From assembly GCF_900764565.1 (NCBI RefSeq), contig NZ_CAAFOM010000055.1, forward strand, positions 1-14,680: 14,680 nt of DNA. The letters are read 5' to 3'. Made by a program: the position numbers and the translations under genes. The DNA comes from an uncultured Catenibacterium sp. GTDB lineage: Bacteria > Bacillota_I > Bacilli_A > Erysipelotrichales > Coprobacillaceae. Every line of letters starts with the position of its first letter. The first letter of the stretch is position 1. Positions 1 through 7,029 of this stretch are shown piece after piece. The notes under the pieces are model-generated. The model did no database searches. It worked only from the letters and a program-made list of their open reading frames with translations, and was not told where the DNA came from.

Positions 1-3
1 ATA

Positions 4-9
4 TATAAT
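4..9 (+). promoter_or_regulatory. Possible -10 box upstream of the penicillin-binding protein gene
   Basis: A perfect TATAAT lies at 4-9, about 25 bases before the TTG start at 35. The -35 region would fall outside the window, so this rests on one hexamer in AT-rich sequence. Confidence 0.3.
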
Positions 10-34
10 ATGAGAGAAAAAAGGTGGGATTTGA

Positions 35-2107
35 TTGTTTAGTAATAGACCGATAAAGTTTATAGGGCGAAAAGAAGCCCAGGAACAGCAGCGTAATCAA
101 ATAGATAATGTACTTGCACGTCGTTTTTATATTATTATTGGCGTTGTTATTGTGATAGCAACAATATTTGCATTGAGATTGTTCTATATGCAGATCAATA
201 AGTCTGACTTCTATTCAGCGAAGCTAGAACAATATAGCACAAATACATTTGAAGTGGATGCATTACGTGGTGAAATTGCAGATAGAAATTATAATAAGCT
301 TGTATATAATGAAAATGTTGTTTGTGCAACTTATTATGCGGTTAGAGGAATTAAAGATGATGAAATTAAATCAATGGTTAATTTCATCACTAAGAACTGT
401 AATGTGGATATTTCTAGTGTCACTGAAAGAGAGAAAAAAGATTACCTTCTCATGAAGGATAAGAAATTTGCGAAATCTCTTGTGTCAGAATCCGAGAAGA
501 AAGCTTTAGCTGCAAATGATGATGGAGATACTGAGTATTATAATTTACAGCTAAAAAGAATCACAAAGAAAGTATTAGAGAAACACTTAACTGATGATGA
601 TGTCCGTTATTATAAGCTCTATTACACAATCAAGAATTGTAAGAGTGGTTCTGCAGTGCTTCTAGAAAATATCAGTTATCAGGAAGCAAGTATCATTGGT
701 GAAAACAATGATTTATTAAGAGGTATCCAGGTAACAAGTGACTGGAAGCGTGCTTATACAGATGAATCTACATTAAAGAGTACACTTGGTAAGGTGACTA
801 CAAAGAAACAGGGGCTTCCTGCAACTTTGAAAGATGAACTTCTCGCATTAGATTACAGTAATGACTCACGTGTTGGTACATCTGGATTAGAAAGACAATA
901 TGAAGATATTCTTAGTGGTAATAAGTCAGTAATGACTTTAAGCTATTTGAGTGATGGTACACCTATTGTTAAGACGAAGAAACAGGGTAGCAGTGGTGAG
1001 AATATTCAGTTAACTATTGACTGGGATATTCAGACACAATTGACTCAGATGGTAGAACAATGTCTTTACAGCCATACATCTGAAAGATATCAGCAGCATA
1101 TTTATTGTGTGGTTATGGAACCAAAGACAGGAGATATTATTGCCTTAGTTGGTAAGGAATTCAATAAAGAGAAGACACCTTATGAAATGAAAGATGCGAC
1201 TTATCTTACTTATACAGGTGCATATCGTATTGGTTCTACTATGAAGGGGGCGGTTATTTATGCCTGCTTCAAAAATAACATTATTAAAGCAAACCATTAT
1301 GAAGCTGATACGTCCGAAGGTTTAAAGATTGCTGGTACTAAAGCTAAGCATTCTTGGAACAAGAGTGGTTTTGGTAATATCAATGAAGTACAGGCATTGG
1401 CTTATTCTTCAAATATTTATATGATGAAGATCATTATCAAGCTTGCTGGTGGTCATTATCAGTATGATCGTCCAATTCATATCAACAAGAGTGCATTTAC
1501 TAAATTAAGAAATGCAGCGGGTGAATTAGGATTGGGTGTTAAGACTGGTATTGATTTACCTTATGAAGCGGCTACTGGACCTCGTGTGGAAGAAGATACA
1601 GCTGGTAAGCTTCTTGACTTCTCAATTGGTCAGTATGATACATATACACCATTACAGCTTGCTGTATATGCCTCTACATTGGCTAATAAAGGTGTAAAGG
1701 TACAGCCTCATCTTTATAAGAGTTCATATAGGACAGATACGTCCGGTGAGATTGTAACTCTTAATACACATAAGAAGGTAGTGACGGATGATGTATCTGA
1801 AGGTAATGAAGATGCCTTTAATCAGATTCAGGCTGGTATGAAAGCCGTAGTGACTTATGGTACTGCTTCAGGTTCATTCTCTGGTTTCCCATATGATATT
1901 TCTGGTAAATCAGGTACTGCCGAAGACTATACACATACAGGTAATGTCGACCATCCTAACCATTTGTTTATTGCTTATGGTCCTAGTAAAGATCCACAGG
2001 TTGTTGTAGCTGTTCTAGAAGAAAGATTAAAGGGTTCAAATGATGCGCCAAATATTGCAAAAAAAGCATTTAGTCTCTATTTTGAAAAATATGGCTATAA
2101 TAATTGA
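35..2107 (+). CDS. Class B penicillin-binding protein (PBP2-type D,D-transpeptidase)
   Basis: This is a 690-residue membrane-anchored transpeptidase that cross-links peptidoglycan stem peptides outside the cell. One membrane segment lies at residues 31-47 after a basic N-terminus. The class B pedestal signature RGEIADRN is at 78-85. The penicillin-binding domain has all three catalytic motifs: SxxK at S401-T-M-K404, SxN at S458-S-N460 and KSGT at 625-628. KSG instead of KTG is also found in PBP2-type enzymes. The start is TTG at 35, chosen because AGGTGGG (22-28) sits six bases upstream and the other nearby TTG runs into a stop. In B. subtilis pbpA lies in the same wider neighbourhood as rpmG, yqgX and comG, so a pbpA/mrdA (elongation) role is likely. 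A division or sporulation paralogue (FtsI/SpoVD) cannot be excluded from sequence alone. Confidence 0.9.
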   Translation: MFSNRPIKFIGRKEAQEQQRNQIDNVLARRFYIIIGVVIVIATIFALRLFYMQINKSDFYSAKLEQYSTNTFEVDALRGEIADRNYNKLVYNENVVCATYYAVRGIKDDEIKSMVNFITKNCNVDISSVTEREKKDYLLMKDKKFAKSLVSESEKKALAANDDGDTEYYNLQLKRITKKVLEKHLTDDDVRYYKLYYTIKNCKSGSAVLLENISYQEASIIGENNDLLRGIQVTSDWKRAYTDESTLKSTLGKVTTKKQGLPATLKDELLALDYSNDSRVGTSGLERQYEDILSGNKSVMTLSYLSDGTPIVKTKKQGSSGENIQLTIDWDIQTQLTQMVEQCLYSHTSERYQQHIYCVVMEPKTGDIIALVGKEFNKEKTPYEMKDATYLTYTGAYRIGSTMKGAVIYACFKNNIIKANHYEADTSEGLKIAGTKAKHSWNKSGFGNINEVQALAYSSNIYMMKIIIKLAGGHYQYDRPIHINKSAFTKLRNAAGELGLGVKTGIDLPYEAATGPRVEEDTAGKLLDFSIGQYDTYTPLQLAVYASTLANKGVKVQPHLYKSSYRTDTSGEIVTLNTHKKVVTDDVSEGNEDAFNQIQAGMKAVVTYGTASGSFSGFPYDISGKSGTAEDYTHTGNVDHPNHLFIAYGPSKDPQVVVAVLEERLKGSNDAPNIAKKAFSLYFEKYGYNN

Positions 2108-2176
2108 AAAAATAACTAGTAATTTATGAATTTATATGATAATATATTGAAGCAAACTTATTTGGAGGTGTAATTC

Positions 2177-2326
2177 ATGAGAGATAATATTATCTTAAAG
2201 TGTACAGAATGTGGTGAAGAAAACTATATCAACACAAAGAATAAAAAGAGTCATCCTGAAAGGGTTGAATTTAAAAAGTATTGTCCAAGATGTAACAAGA
2301 AAACTGTTCATAAGGAAAAGAAATAA
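2177..2326 (+). CDS. rpmG: 50S ribosomal protein L33
   Basis: This is a 49-residue ribosomal protein of the large subunit. The sequence starts MRDNIILKCTECGEENY and is rich in Lys, as in L33. Two CxxC pairs (C9/C12 and C36/C39) make it the zinc-ribbon (C+) form; organisms carrying a zinc-free paralogue usually switch between forms with zinc supply. The start is ATG at 2177 with GGAGG at 2164-2168. The 69-base gap after the PBP gene has -10-like sequences (TATGAT at 2135-2140, GATAAT at 2138-2143) but no good -35 at the right distance. The gene ends inside its own intrinsic terminator. Confidence 0.95.
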   Translation: MRDNIILKCTECGEENYINTKNKKSHPERVEFKKYCPRCNKKTVHKEKK

Positions 2327-2347
2327 GCCTCAAGGCTTATTTTTTTT
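2322..2347 (+). terminator. Intrinsic terminator of rpmG
   Basis: A perfect 8-bp stem AATAAGCC (2322-2329) / GGCTTATT (2334-2341) closes a TCAA loop and runs into a T tract (2340-2347). The rpmG stop codon (2324-2326) lies inside the left arm. The next gene's Shine-Dalgarno begins three bases after the T tract. Confidence 0.85.
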
Positions 2348-2364
2348 ATAGGAGGAAATGTTCT

Positions 2365-2976
2365 ATGATAAAAAGATTAGTGGTTGGTCCTTTACAGGAG
2401 AATTGTTATATTGTGAGTTGTAATCAGTCATGCGTTATTATTGATCCAGGAGATGAAGCAGATCATATTATAAATGAAGTAGAGAGTGAACATTTAGAAG
2501 TAAAAGGTATTCTTGTGACACATGGCCATTTTGATCATATTGGTGCTGTGAATGAATTAAAATCATATTATCATGCAGAAGTATATGCCACAAAGGATAC
2601 GAGTGATATGATGCTTAATTGGGATGAGAATCTCTCAGTCATGATTGGTGGAGAAAAGTATATTGTAGATGATGTGAAAATTATTAAAGATACAATAGAA
2701 GTTGATGGTTTGAGTTTTCAAGTATATGAGACACCGGGACATGCAAAGGGTAGCTGTCTTTATTACTATGAGTCTGAAAATGCTTTGTTTACTGGTGATA
2801 CATTATTTAGAGGTGGCTGTGGAAGAATTGATTTCCCTACAGGAAGTCAGATTGCGATGATGCAATCTCTAAGAAAAATAAAACAATTAACATTTGATGC
2901 AGATGTTTATCCAGGACATGGTCCACAATCAAAGCTCTCTTTAGAAAAGAGGAATAACCCATATTTGTCTTTTTGA
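2365..2976 (+). CDS. Metallo-beta-lactamase-fold hydrolase, YqgX / glyoxalase II-like
   Basis: This is a 203-residue soluble hydrolase with the dinuclear-metal MBL fold. All expected ligands are visible: H53-G-H55-F-D57-H58, H126 in the TPGH motif, D145 in TGDT and H185 in YPGHG. Length and motif spacing match small glyoxalase II-like proteins such as B. subtilis YqgX. It lacks the C-terminal substrate-binding domain of true GloB, so hydroxyacylglutathione activity should not be assumed. The start is ATG at 2365 with AGGAGG at 2350-2355. yqgX is also near comG in B. subtilis, which supports the family call. The natural substrate is not known from sequence. Confidence 0.88.
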   Translation: MIKRLVVGPLQENCYIVSCNQSCVIIDPGDEADHIINEVESEHLEVKGILVTHGHFDHIGAVNELKSYYHAEVYATKDTSDMMLNWDENLSVMIGGEKYIVDDVKIIKDTIEVDGLSFQVYETPGHAKGSCLYYYESENALFTGDTLFRGGCGRIDFPTGSQIAMMQSLRKIKQLTFDADVYPGHGPQSKLSLEKRNNPYLSF

Positions 2977-3028
2977 GTAAAAAAATAGATATTTTGTGCG
3001 AAAATCCATAAATTCATAATTATAGGTA

Positions 3029-3034
3029 TATAAT
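3029..3034 (+). promoter_or_regulatory. Candidate -10 box for a small transcript
   Basis: A perfect TATAAT is at 3029-3034. The best -35 at an allowed distance is a weak TCCATA at 3005-3010 (3 of 6, 18-base spacer). Transcription would start near 3041 and end at the terminator at 3118-3149. A competing reading treats this as AT-rich 3' sequence of the upstream gene. Confidence 0.35.
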
Positions 3035-3040
3035 GGTATG

Positions 3041-3149
3041 GAAGTGGATTTTGACACTTATATTCGGTTTTTCCCTCATGTATATGAGTTATACATTCTC
3101 ATTGTCCATTTCAATCTGTCCTCTACACCCTGAATAGAGGACTTTTTTT
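3041..3149 (+). ncRNA. Candidate small RNA or terminated leader (unidentified)
   Basis: The interval between a perfect -10 box and a strong intrinsic terminator could yield an RNA of about 110 nt. It folds locally: AAGTG/CACTT (3042-3046 with 3055-3059), then CTCAT/ATGAG (3075-3079 with 3084-3088), then the terminator hairpin. The second hairpin has rivals: ATGTAT/ATACAT (3078-3083 with 3091-3096) and ATGAG with a second CTCAT at 3098-3102. I see no T-box sequence and no riboswitch consensus I recognise. The downstream PPIase gene has its own promoter-like sequence, which favours an independent transcript over an attenuator. The same stretch contains a 34-codon reading frame (3033-3137). It could also simply be the 3' end of the yqgX-like transcript. 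Confidence 0.3.
3118..3149 (+). terminator. Intrinsic terminator in the yqgX-PPIase gap
   Basis: A perfect 8-bp stem GTCCTCTA (3118-3125) / TAGAGGAC (3135-3142) with a 9-base loop is followed by seven T (3143-3149). No other terminator is seen after the yqgX-like gene (stop at 2976), so this also ends any transcript from upstream. Confidence 0.85.
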
Positions 3150-3159
3150 ATTTTTATGT

Positions 3160-3187
3160 ATGAAAATAATGCGCTTTCAATTATAAT
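3160..3187 (+). promoter_or_regulatory. Candidate promoter of the PPIase lipoprotein gene
   Basis: TATAAT at 3182-3187 is preceded by ATGAAA (3160-3165, 4 of 6 to TTGACA) at a 16-base spacer. The predicted start of transcription falls immediately before the GGAGG ribosome-binding site (3195-3199), giving a very short leader. Confidence 0.4.
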
Positions 3188-3206
3188 AAAAAATGGAGGT
3201 TTGAAT

Positions 3207-4073
3207 ATGAAGAAAATAATACGTTTAATACTTGCCTTAGCTATAGGTTCTACACTTATAGGATGTTCTTCTAAGCCTGGAGGAACGATTGATTTGACAA
3301 GTAATATTAAAGTAACAATCAAAGGTTTTAATGGTAAGGGAGAGGTTTATGTCGACAATAATACAAAGTATGATAAAACCAATTCAGACATTAGAGATTT
3401 TGTAAGTGATGTAGAATATACATTAGAAAATGGTGAAAATGGTGCACTTTCTAATGGTGATGAAATTACTATTAAAGCTAAATATTCTAAATCAAAGGCA
3501 GAAAACTTAGGGCTTACTATTAAGAATCCAATTAAGAAGGTTAAGGTGTCAGGATTAAAAGATTTATTAACAGGTTATTATGATTGTGAAATCAAGATTA
3601 AGAACTATGGTTCAATTAAATTAAGACTTGATGCCAATACAGCACCTATTACAGTAAGTAACTTTGTAGGACTTGCGAATGATGGCTTCTATAATGGATT
3701 AACATTCCATCGTATTATTAAAGGATTTATGATCCAGGGTGGAGATCCTAATGGAGATGGAACGGGAGGATCTAAAGAAACTATTAAGGGTGAATTCTCT
3801 AGCAATGGTGTAGACAATCCTTTAAAGCATACAAGAGGTGTTATTTCAATGGCAAGAAGCCAGTCTAATGACAGCGCCAGCAGTCAGTTCTTCATTATGC
3901 AGGAAGATACATCTTCTTTAGATGGTCAATATGCGGCATTTGGATGTGCTTATTCAGGTATGGATATTGTTGATAAGATCTGTGATGATGTAAAGACAGA
4001 AGACAGCAATGGAACAGTGCTTAAAAAGAATCAGCCAGTTATTGAAAGTATTACATGTACAAAGATTCAGTAA
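3207..4073 (+). CDS. Cyclophilin-type peptidyl-prolyl cis-trans isomerase lipoprotein
   Basis: This is a 288-residue extracytoplasmic lipoprotein that should catalyse proline isomerisation in exported proteins. The start is ATG at 3207, chosen over an in-frame ATG at 3156 because GGAGG (3195-3199) precedes it and a lipoprotein signal follows directly. The signal is MKK, a hydrophobic stretch and the lipobox LIGC with the acylated Cys at 20. Residues about 127-288 are a cyclophilin domain with FHRIIKGFMIQGGD, including the catalytic-type Arg at 169, and SQFFI and FG motifs further on. Between them (about 24-120) lies a beta-rich, Lys/Asn-rich module I cannot assign. It is monocistronic, with its own terminator overlapping the stop. 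The enzyme class is secure; its client proteins are unknown. Confidence 0.92.
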   Translation: MKKIIRLILALAIGSTLIGCSSKPGGTIDLTSNIKVTIKGFNGKGEVYVDNNTKYDKTNSDIRDFVSDVEYTLENGENGALSNGDEITIKAKYSKSKAENLGLTIKNPIKKVKVSGLKDLLTGYYDCEIKIKNYGSIKLRLDANTAPITVSNFVGLANDGFYNGLTFHRIIKGFMIQGGDPNGDGTGGSKETIKGEFSSNGVDNPLKHTRGVISMARSQSNDSASSQFFIMQEDTSSLDGQYAAFGCAYSGMDIVDKICDDVKTEDSNGTVLKKNQPVIESITCTKIQ

Positions 4074-4092
4074 ATTTTACTGAATCTTTTTT
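4061..4092 (+). terminator. Intrinsic terminator of the PPIase gene
   Basis: AAAGATTCAGTAAA (4061-4074) is perfectly complementary to 4076-4089 and runs into a T tract ending at 4092. In practice the top of the stem opens as a small AATT-type loop. The last codons and the TAA stop (4071-4073) lie in the left arm. It separates the PPIase gene from the comG operon. Confidence 0.85.
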
Positions 4093-4147
4093 AGTTCTAT
4101 GAGAAAAATGACTTTATATCATGTATGTAATAGTAGGAGGTTATTTT

Positions 4148-5137
4148 ATGGATGAACTATTTGAAACTATTTTTTTCAAAGCACTTAAAGCTGATTCTAC
4201 AGATATCCATTTTAAACTGACGGACCATTTGAGTATCCAATTTAGAGTGTTTGGAGAATTGCAACATTATCAGGATTATGAAAGTACAATAGGAACTAAA
4301 ATCATGAATTATCTGAAATATAAGTCTTTCATTAATGTAAATTATAAGATGGTTCCTCAGACAGGCGCTTTTCATTACTACATTAATGAACATATTTATT
4401 TCCTTCGAGTTTCATATTTGCCTGGTATGGATTTTGAAAGTATAGTCATTAGAATATTGAACAATCATGAGAATATCACGATTAATGAGATATCAGAGAT
4501 TGATGATTTTACTTTCTTTCTCAATGAAATCTGTTATCAAAATTCAGGGCTCTTTTTAGTGGCAGGCGCTACGGGTTCAGGCAAATCAACAACTTTATAT
4601 GCCATACTAGATAAGATTATTGAGATGGGAGGAAGAAATGTTGTTACGTTAGAAGATCCTATAGAAATAGTGAAGGAACATTGTCTGCAGATAGAGATGA
4701 ATGAGAGCTTAGGTATTGATTATTATAATTCGCTTAAACAGATTTTAAGACATGATCCAGATGTAATTATGATAGGTGAGATTAGAGATGAAAAGACAGC
4801 TAAATTGGCGATTACATGTGCTTTGACAGGACATCTGGTATTATCTACTATTCATGCCAGTAATTCATTGTTAGTGATAAAGAGAATGCTGAATTTGGGT
4901 ATTAATGAAACGGATTTAGAAGATGTATTGATTGGTGTTGTCACACAGCGTATTAAATATGATAGAAGGAATAGAAAAGTCATCATACTTCCTGAGACAA
5001 TGAATAAGACACAGATTAAACAATATTTTGTGGATCATACGGTCAGTTATCCATCGTTTAAAGACAATGCTTTAATGCTTATTAAAGAGAAACACTGTGA
5101 TCAGTATTTGTTTAAGGATGAATTGAATGGACAATGA
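4148..5137 (+). CDS. comGA: Competence pseudopilus assembly ATPase ComGA
   Basis: This is a 329-residue cytoplasmic ATPase of the type II secretion / type IV pilus GspE-PilB family that powers pseudopilus assembly for DNA uptake. Walker A is GATGSGKS at 140-147. The Walker B region DPDVIMIGEIRD runs 203-214 with the conserved Glu at 211. The His-box STIHAS and a short VTQRI motif follow. Like other ComGA proteins it is short and shows no tetracysteine zinc motif. The start is ATG at 4148 with AGGAGG at 4135-4140; an in-frame ATG at 4121 lies upstream of that ribosome-binding site and is rejected. It is the first gene of comGABCDEFG. Only a -10-like TGTAAT (4126-4131) and no good -35 are seen upstream, consistent with a promoter that needs a competence regulator. 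Confidence 0.95.
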   Translation: MDELFETIFFKALKADSTDIHFKLTDHLSIQFRVFGELQHYQDYESTIGTKIMNYLKYKSFINVNYKMVPQTGAFHYYINEHIYFLRVSYLPGMDFESIVIRILNNHENITINEISEIDDFTFFLNEICYQNSGLFLVAGATGSGKSTTLYAILDKIIEMGGRNVVTLEDPIEIVKEHCLQIEMNESLGIDYYNSLKQILRHDPDVIMIGEIRDEKTAKLAITCALTGHLVLSTIHASNSLLVIKRMLNLGINETDLEDVLIGVVTQRIKYDRRNRKVIILPETMNKTQIKQYFVDHTVSYPSFKDNALMLIKEKHCDQYLFKDELNGQ

Positions 5138-6125
5138 TCTTCTATTTCTTGAAAATTTATCTAATCTTCTTGAACAGGGATATGGGATAGAAGAAACATT
5201 ACTCATTTGTAAAGATATTAATGATCATCCAAGCATTGATACAATATTACAGAAAATATATGATGGAGAGAATTTAACTGATGCATTGCTAGATCCACAT
5301 CTTCCATCTTTATTCATTGAATTTTTCACATTCTTTTCTATGCGTTCTACTATTTCAGAAGCAATTAAGAATAGTCTGAAAATATATAATGAAATACATT
5401 CAATGAAAAAGAAACTCATAGCACAGATGACTTATCCTCTTATTTTGATTGTATTTTTACTTTTCTTCTCTTTGTTTGCGACATTTATTCTATTTCCAAA
5501 AGTGACAACATTATTCAGTTCATTTGGGATGAATCCATCTTTAAGTTTTACTATTTTATTCTTTATTATTCGTATGATTCCAATTCTGATTATTGGCTTA
5601 TTATCTGCGTTTATTATTTCCTGCATTTATTTTCTTATGTCCTTAAAGAAAAAGAAGTTTTGGATTATTGAACGTTATCTTAAAGTACCTTTCTTGAGAA
5701 AATATATTCAGAAATATTTCACTTTTAAGTTCTGCCTTTATTTCAATGAGTTATTAGAAGATCATATTGATTCCAATACTATTATCACCATGTTGAATGA
5801 GAGTATGAGTCAAAGTGACATCAAGATTGTGCTTTATGAAATTTATACACGTTTAAAAGAAGGTGAGCAGCTAGAAAATATTATTGATGGTTTTCCTTAT
5901 TTCGATCATCTCTTTGTTTCTATGTATAAGATGTTTTTAAAGAATCCTGATGAAATAGGATCAATGAGAGGCTATTTAGATATTTCTCAGGAACAGATCA
6001 CATATGCTGTGAATAAGTTTACAAAGTTTTTTGTGCCGGTAGTTTATGGTTTTGTCGCATTTTTCGTCATCACAATATATATTGCAGTTATTATTCCGAT
6101 GATGAATGTTATTGGAGATATTTAG
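5127..6125 (+). CDS. comGB: Competence pseudopilus membrane platform protein ComGB
   Basis: This is a 332-residue polytopic membrane protein of the GspF/PilC family, the inner-membrane platform on which ComGA works. Three strong membrane segments are visible at about 103-123, 143-171 and 301-325, with cytoplasmic helical domains before the first and between the second and third. This is the usual duplicated T2SSF layout. The region around PYFDHLF (257-263) matches the conserved part of the second repeat. The start is ATG at 5127, inside the end of comGA (11-base overlap), with AAGGA at 5114-5118. Translation is probably coupled to comGA. Confidence 0.94.
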   Translation: MDNDLLFLENLSNLLEQGYGIEETLLICKDINDHPSIDTILQKIYDGENLTDALLDPHLPSLFIEFFTFFSMRSTISEAIKNSLKIYNEIHSMKKKLIAQMTYPLILIVFLLFFSLFATFILFPKVTTLFSSFGMNPSLSFTILFFIIRMIPILIIGLLSAFIISCIYFLMSLKKKKFWIIERYLKVPFLRKYIQKYFTFKFCLYFNELLEDHIDSNTIITMLNESMSQSDIKIVLYEIYTRLKEGEQLENIIDGFPYFDHLFVSMYKMFLKNPDEIGSMRGYLDISQEQITYAVNKFTKFFVPVVYGFVAFFVITIYIAVIIPMMNVIGDI

Positions 6126-6133
6126 GAGGTTCT

Positions 6134-6439
6134 ATGAAAAATAATAAAGCAGGTTTTACTCTTATTGAGATGATATTCTGTATTTCTGTTATTCTGGTTA
6201 TTTTATTACTCGTTATTCCTAATGTTACAAGTAAGAATGATGTTGTGAAAGGAAAGGGATGTGAAGCACAGGTTGAAGTTGTTAATTCACAGATTATCTT
6301 ATATCAGATTGAACATGATGAACTGCCTACCAGCATTTCACAATTAACATCTGGTTCTAATCCTTATCTCACTAAAAAGCAGGCAACATGTCCTAATGGA
6401 AAATCAATTTATATATCAAATGGACAGGCATATGTATAA
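6134..6439 (+). CDS. comGC: Major competence pseudopilin ComGC
   Basis: This is a 101-residue prepilin, the main subunit of the competence pseudopilus. The class III signal is short and basic, ending KAG; cleavage is predicted between G7 and F8, leaving FTLIE with the conserved Glu at mature position 5 (E12). The hydrophobic helix runs about 8-29. Cys43 and Cys86 lie in the globular part, the latter in the ATCPNG segment typical near the C-terminus of ComGC/GspG proteins. They could form a disulfide. The start is ATG at 6134, with GGAGG (6125-6129) overlapping the comGB stop. Processing needs the prepilin peptidase ComC, which is not in this window. Confidence 0.95.
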   Translation: MKNNKAGFTLIEMIFCISVILVILLLVIPNVTSKNDVVKGKGCEAQVEVVNSQIILYQIEHDELPTSISQLTSGSNPYLTKKQATCPNGKSIYISNGQAYV

Positions 6440-6824
6440 AAAGGGATTTACTGTAGTAGAAATGTTGTTTGTTTTATCTATTACTCTCTTTTTATCTTCA
6501 TTATGTATGACGCTTCATACACGTACGATTAATGAAGAGGAAGAGATAGCGCTTATTAAAGCAATGTTTGATGAAGCAAGGGCGATGGCTATAGTGGAAA
6601 AAGATACAGTGAAGGTATCTGTATCTAATCATAGAATAGATTTGATTGGTAAGGAAAATAAGACATTGAATCTAGAGGAAGGATATACATTTCTTACGAA
6701 TCATACATTTACTTTTAATGACCATGGCCGTATTAAGATTGCGAAAACTCTTGTTTTAAAAACACCACATCATACCAAAAAATTTGTTTTTCAGTTAGGA
6801 AGTGGAGCATATTATGTTACTTAA
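6432..6824 (+). CDS. comGD: Minor competence pseudopilin ComGD
   Basis: This 130-residue minor pseudopilin is inferred to help initiate or cap the pseudopilus. The N-terminus MYKKG/FTVVEML gives a canonical cleavage after G5 with Glu at mature position 5 (E10), followed by a hydrophobic helix to about residue 25. The start is ATG at 6432, overlapping comGC by 8 bases; upstream in-frame ATGs at 6396 and 6420 would put an atypical polar extension before the signal and lack a good ribosome-binding site. AGG at 6426-6428 is only a weak, close Shine-Dalgarno, so coupling to comGC is likely. Confidence 0.9.
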   Translation: MYKKGFTVVEMLFVLSITLFLSSLCMTLHTRTINEEEEIALIKAMFDEARAMAIVEKDTVKVSVSNHRIDLIGKENKTLNLEEGYTFLTNHTFTFNDHGRIKIAKTLVLKTPHHTKKFVFQLGSGAYYVT

Positions 6825-7029
6825 TCAAAAAGGAAATACACTTATTGAATCGCTGTTTGCTTTGTCTATTTATTTGATGATTGTAGTCTATTTTGTAGGG
6901 TCCTGGACTGTATTAAATAAAGCACAGATACGATTTAAACATAATCAGAATTATTGTAATCAGCAGGAACTCAAGATAGCAGAAGAAGGAGATGATATCC
7001 AATCAAAACTCAAAAAGGCTTTACATTAA
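6814..7029 (+). CDS. comGE: Minor competence pseudopilin ComGE
   Basis: This is a 71-residue minor pseudopilin, shorter than most ComGE proteins. MLLNQKG/NTLIE gives a prepilin cleavage after G7 with Glu at mature position 5, but mature residue 1 is Asn (N8) instead of the usual Phe or Met. The hydrophobic segment runs about 13-34; the C-terminal part is polar. The start is ATG at 6814, preceded by TGGAG (6803-6807); a GTG at 6802 is in frame but would sit on that site. It overlaps comGD by 11 bases and comGF by about 28. The position in the operon and the signal support the call; the body is too short and divergent to identify alone. Confidence 0.82.
   Translation: MLLNQKGNTLIESLFALSIYLMIVVYFVGSWTVLNKAQIRFKHNQNYCNQQELKIAEEGDDIQSKLKKALH
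6986..6991 (+). promoter_or_regulatory. Shine-Dalgarno inside comGE that serves comGF
   Basis: AAGGAG lies within the comGE coding sequence. Nothing downstream uses it unless comGF starts at the ATC codon at 7002, ten bases further on. An ATG at 6992 directly abuts it and is in a frame that stops after 13 codons. Confidence 0.6.

Noticed and set aside
1901..1924. Degenerate KTG motif in the penicillin-binding protein
   Set aside because: KSGTA is a normal variant in PBP2-type enzymes and the other two catalytic motifs are intact.
3156..3206. N-terminal 17-residue extension of the PPIase
   Set aside because: It would place polar sequence before a perfect lipoprotein signal, and the GGAGG site serves the ATG at 3207.
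2977..3206. T-box or known riboswitch upstream of the PPIase gene
   Set aside because: No T-box core sequence, no purine, preQ1 or SAM consensus is visible; the CTACACCC stretch resembles preQ1 only superficially and lacks the rest of the motif.
3089..3322. 77-codon open frame on the minus strand
   Set aside because: It spans the terminator and the PPIase signal-peptide region antisense and has no ribosome-binding site or family resemblance.
4104..4116. ComK-like AT box (AAAA-N5-TTTA) upstream of comGA
   Set aside because: Only one imperfect half-box is visible and no second box at a ComK-like distance. In AT-rich DNA this is expected by chance.
4121..4147. N-terminal 9-residue extension of ComGA
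   Set aside because: The AGGAGG ribosome-binding site lies inside this stretch and is correctly spaced for the ATG at 4148.
7009..7022. Programmed -1 frameshift fusing comGE to comGF at C AAA AAG
   Set aside because: The shift would land in the comGF frame, but the product would bury the ComGF prepilin signal inside a fusion, the Shine-Dalgarno-like site is too far upstream, and no stimulatory hairpin is evident. A separate ATC start explains the data better.
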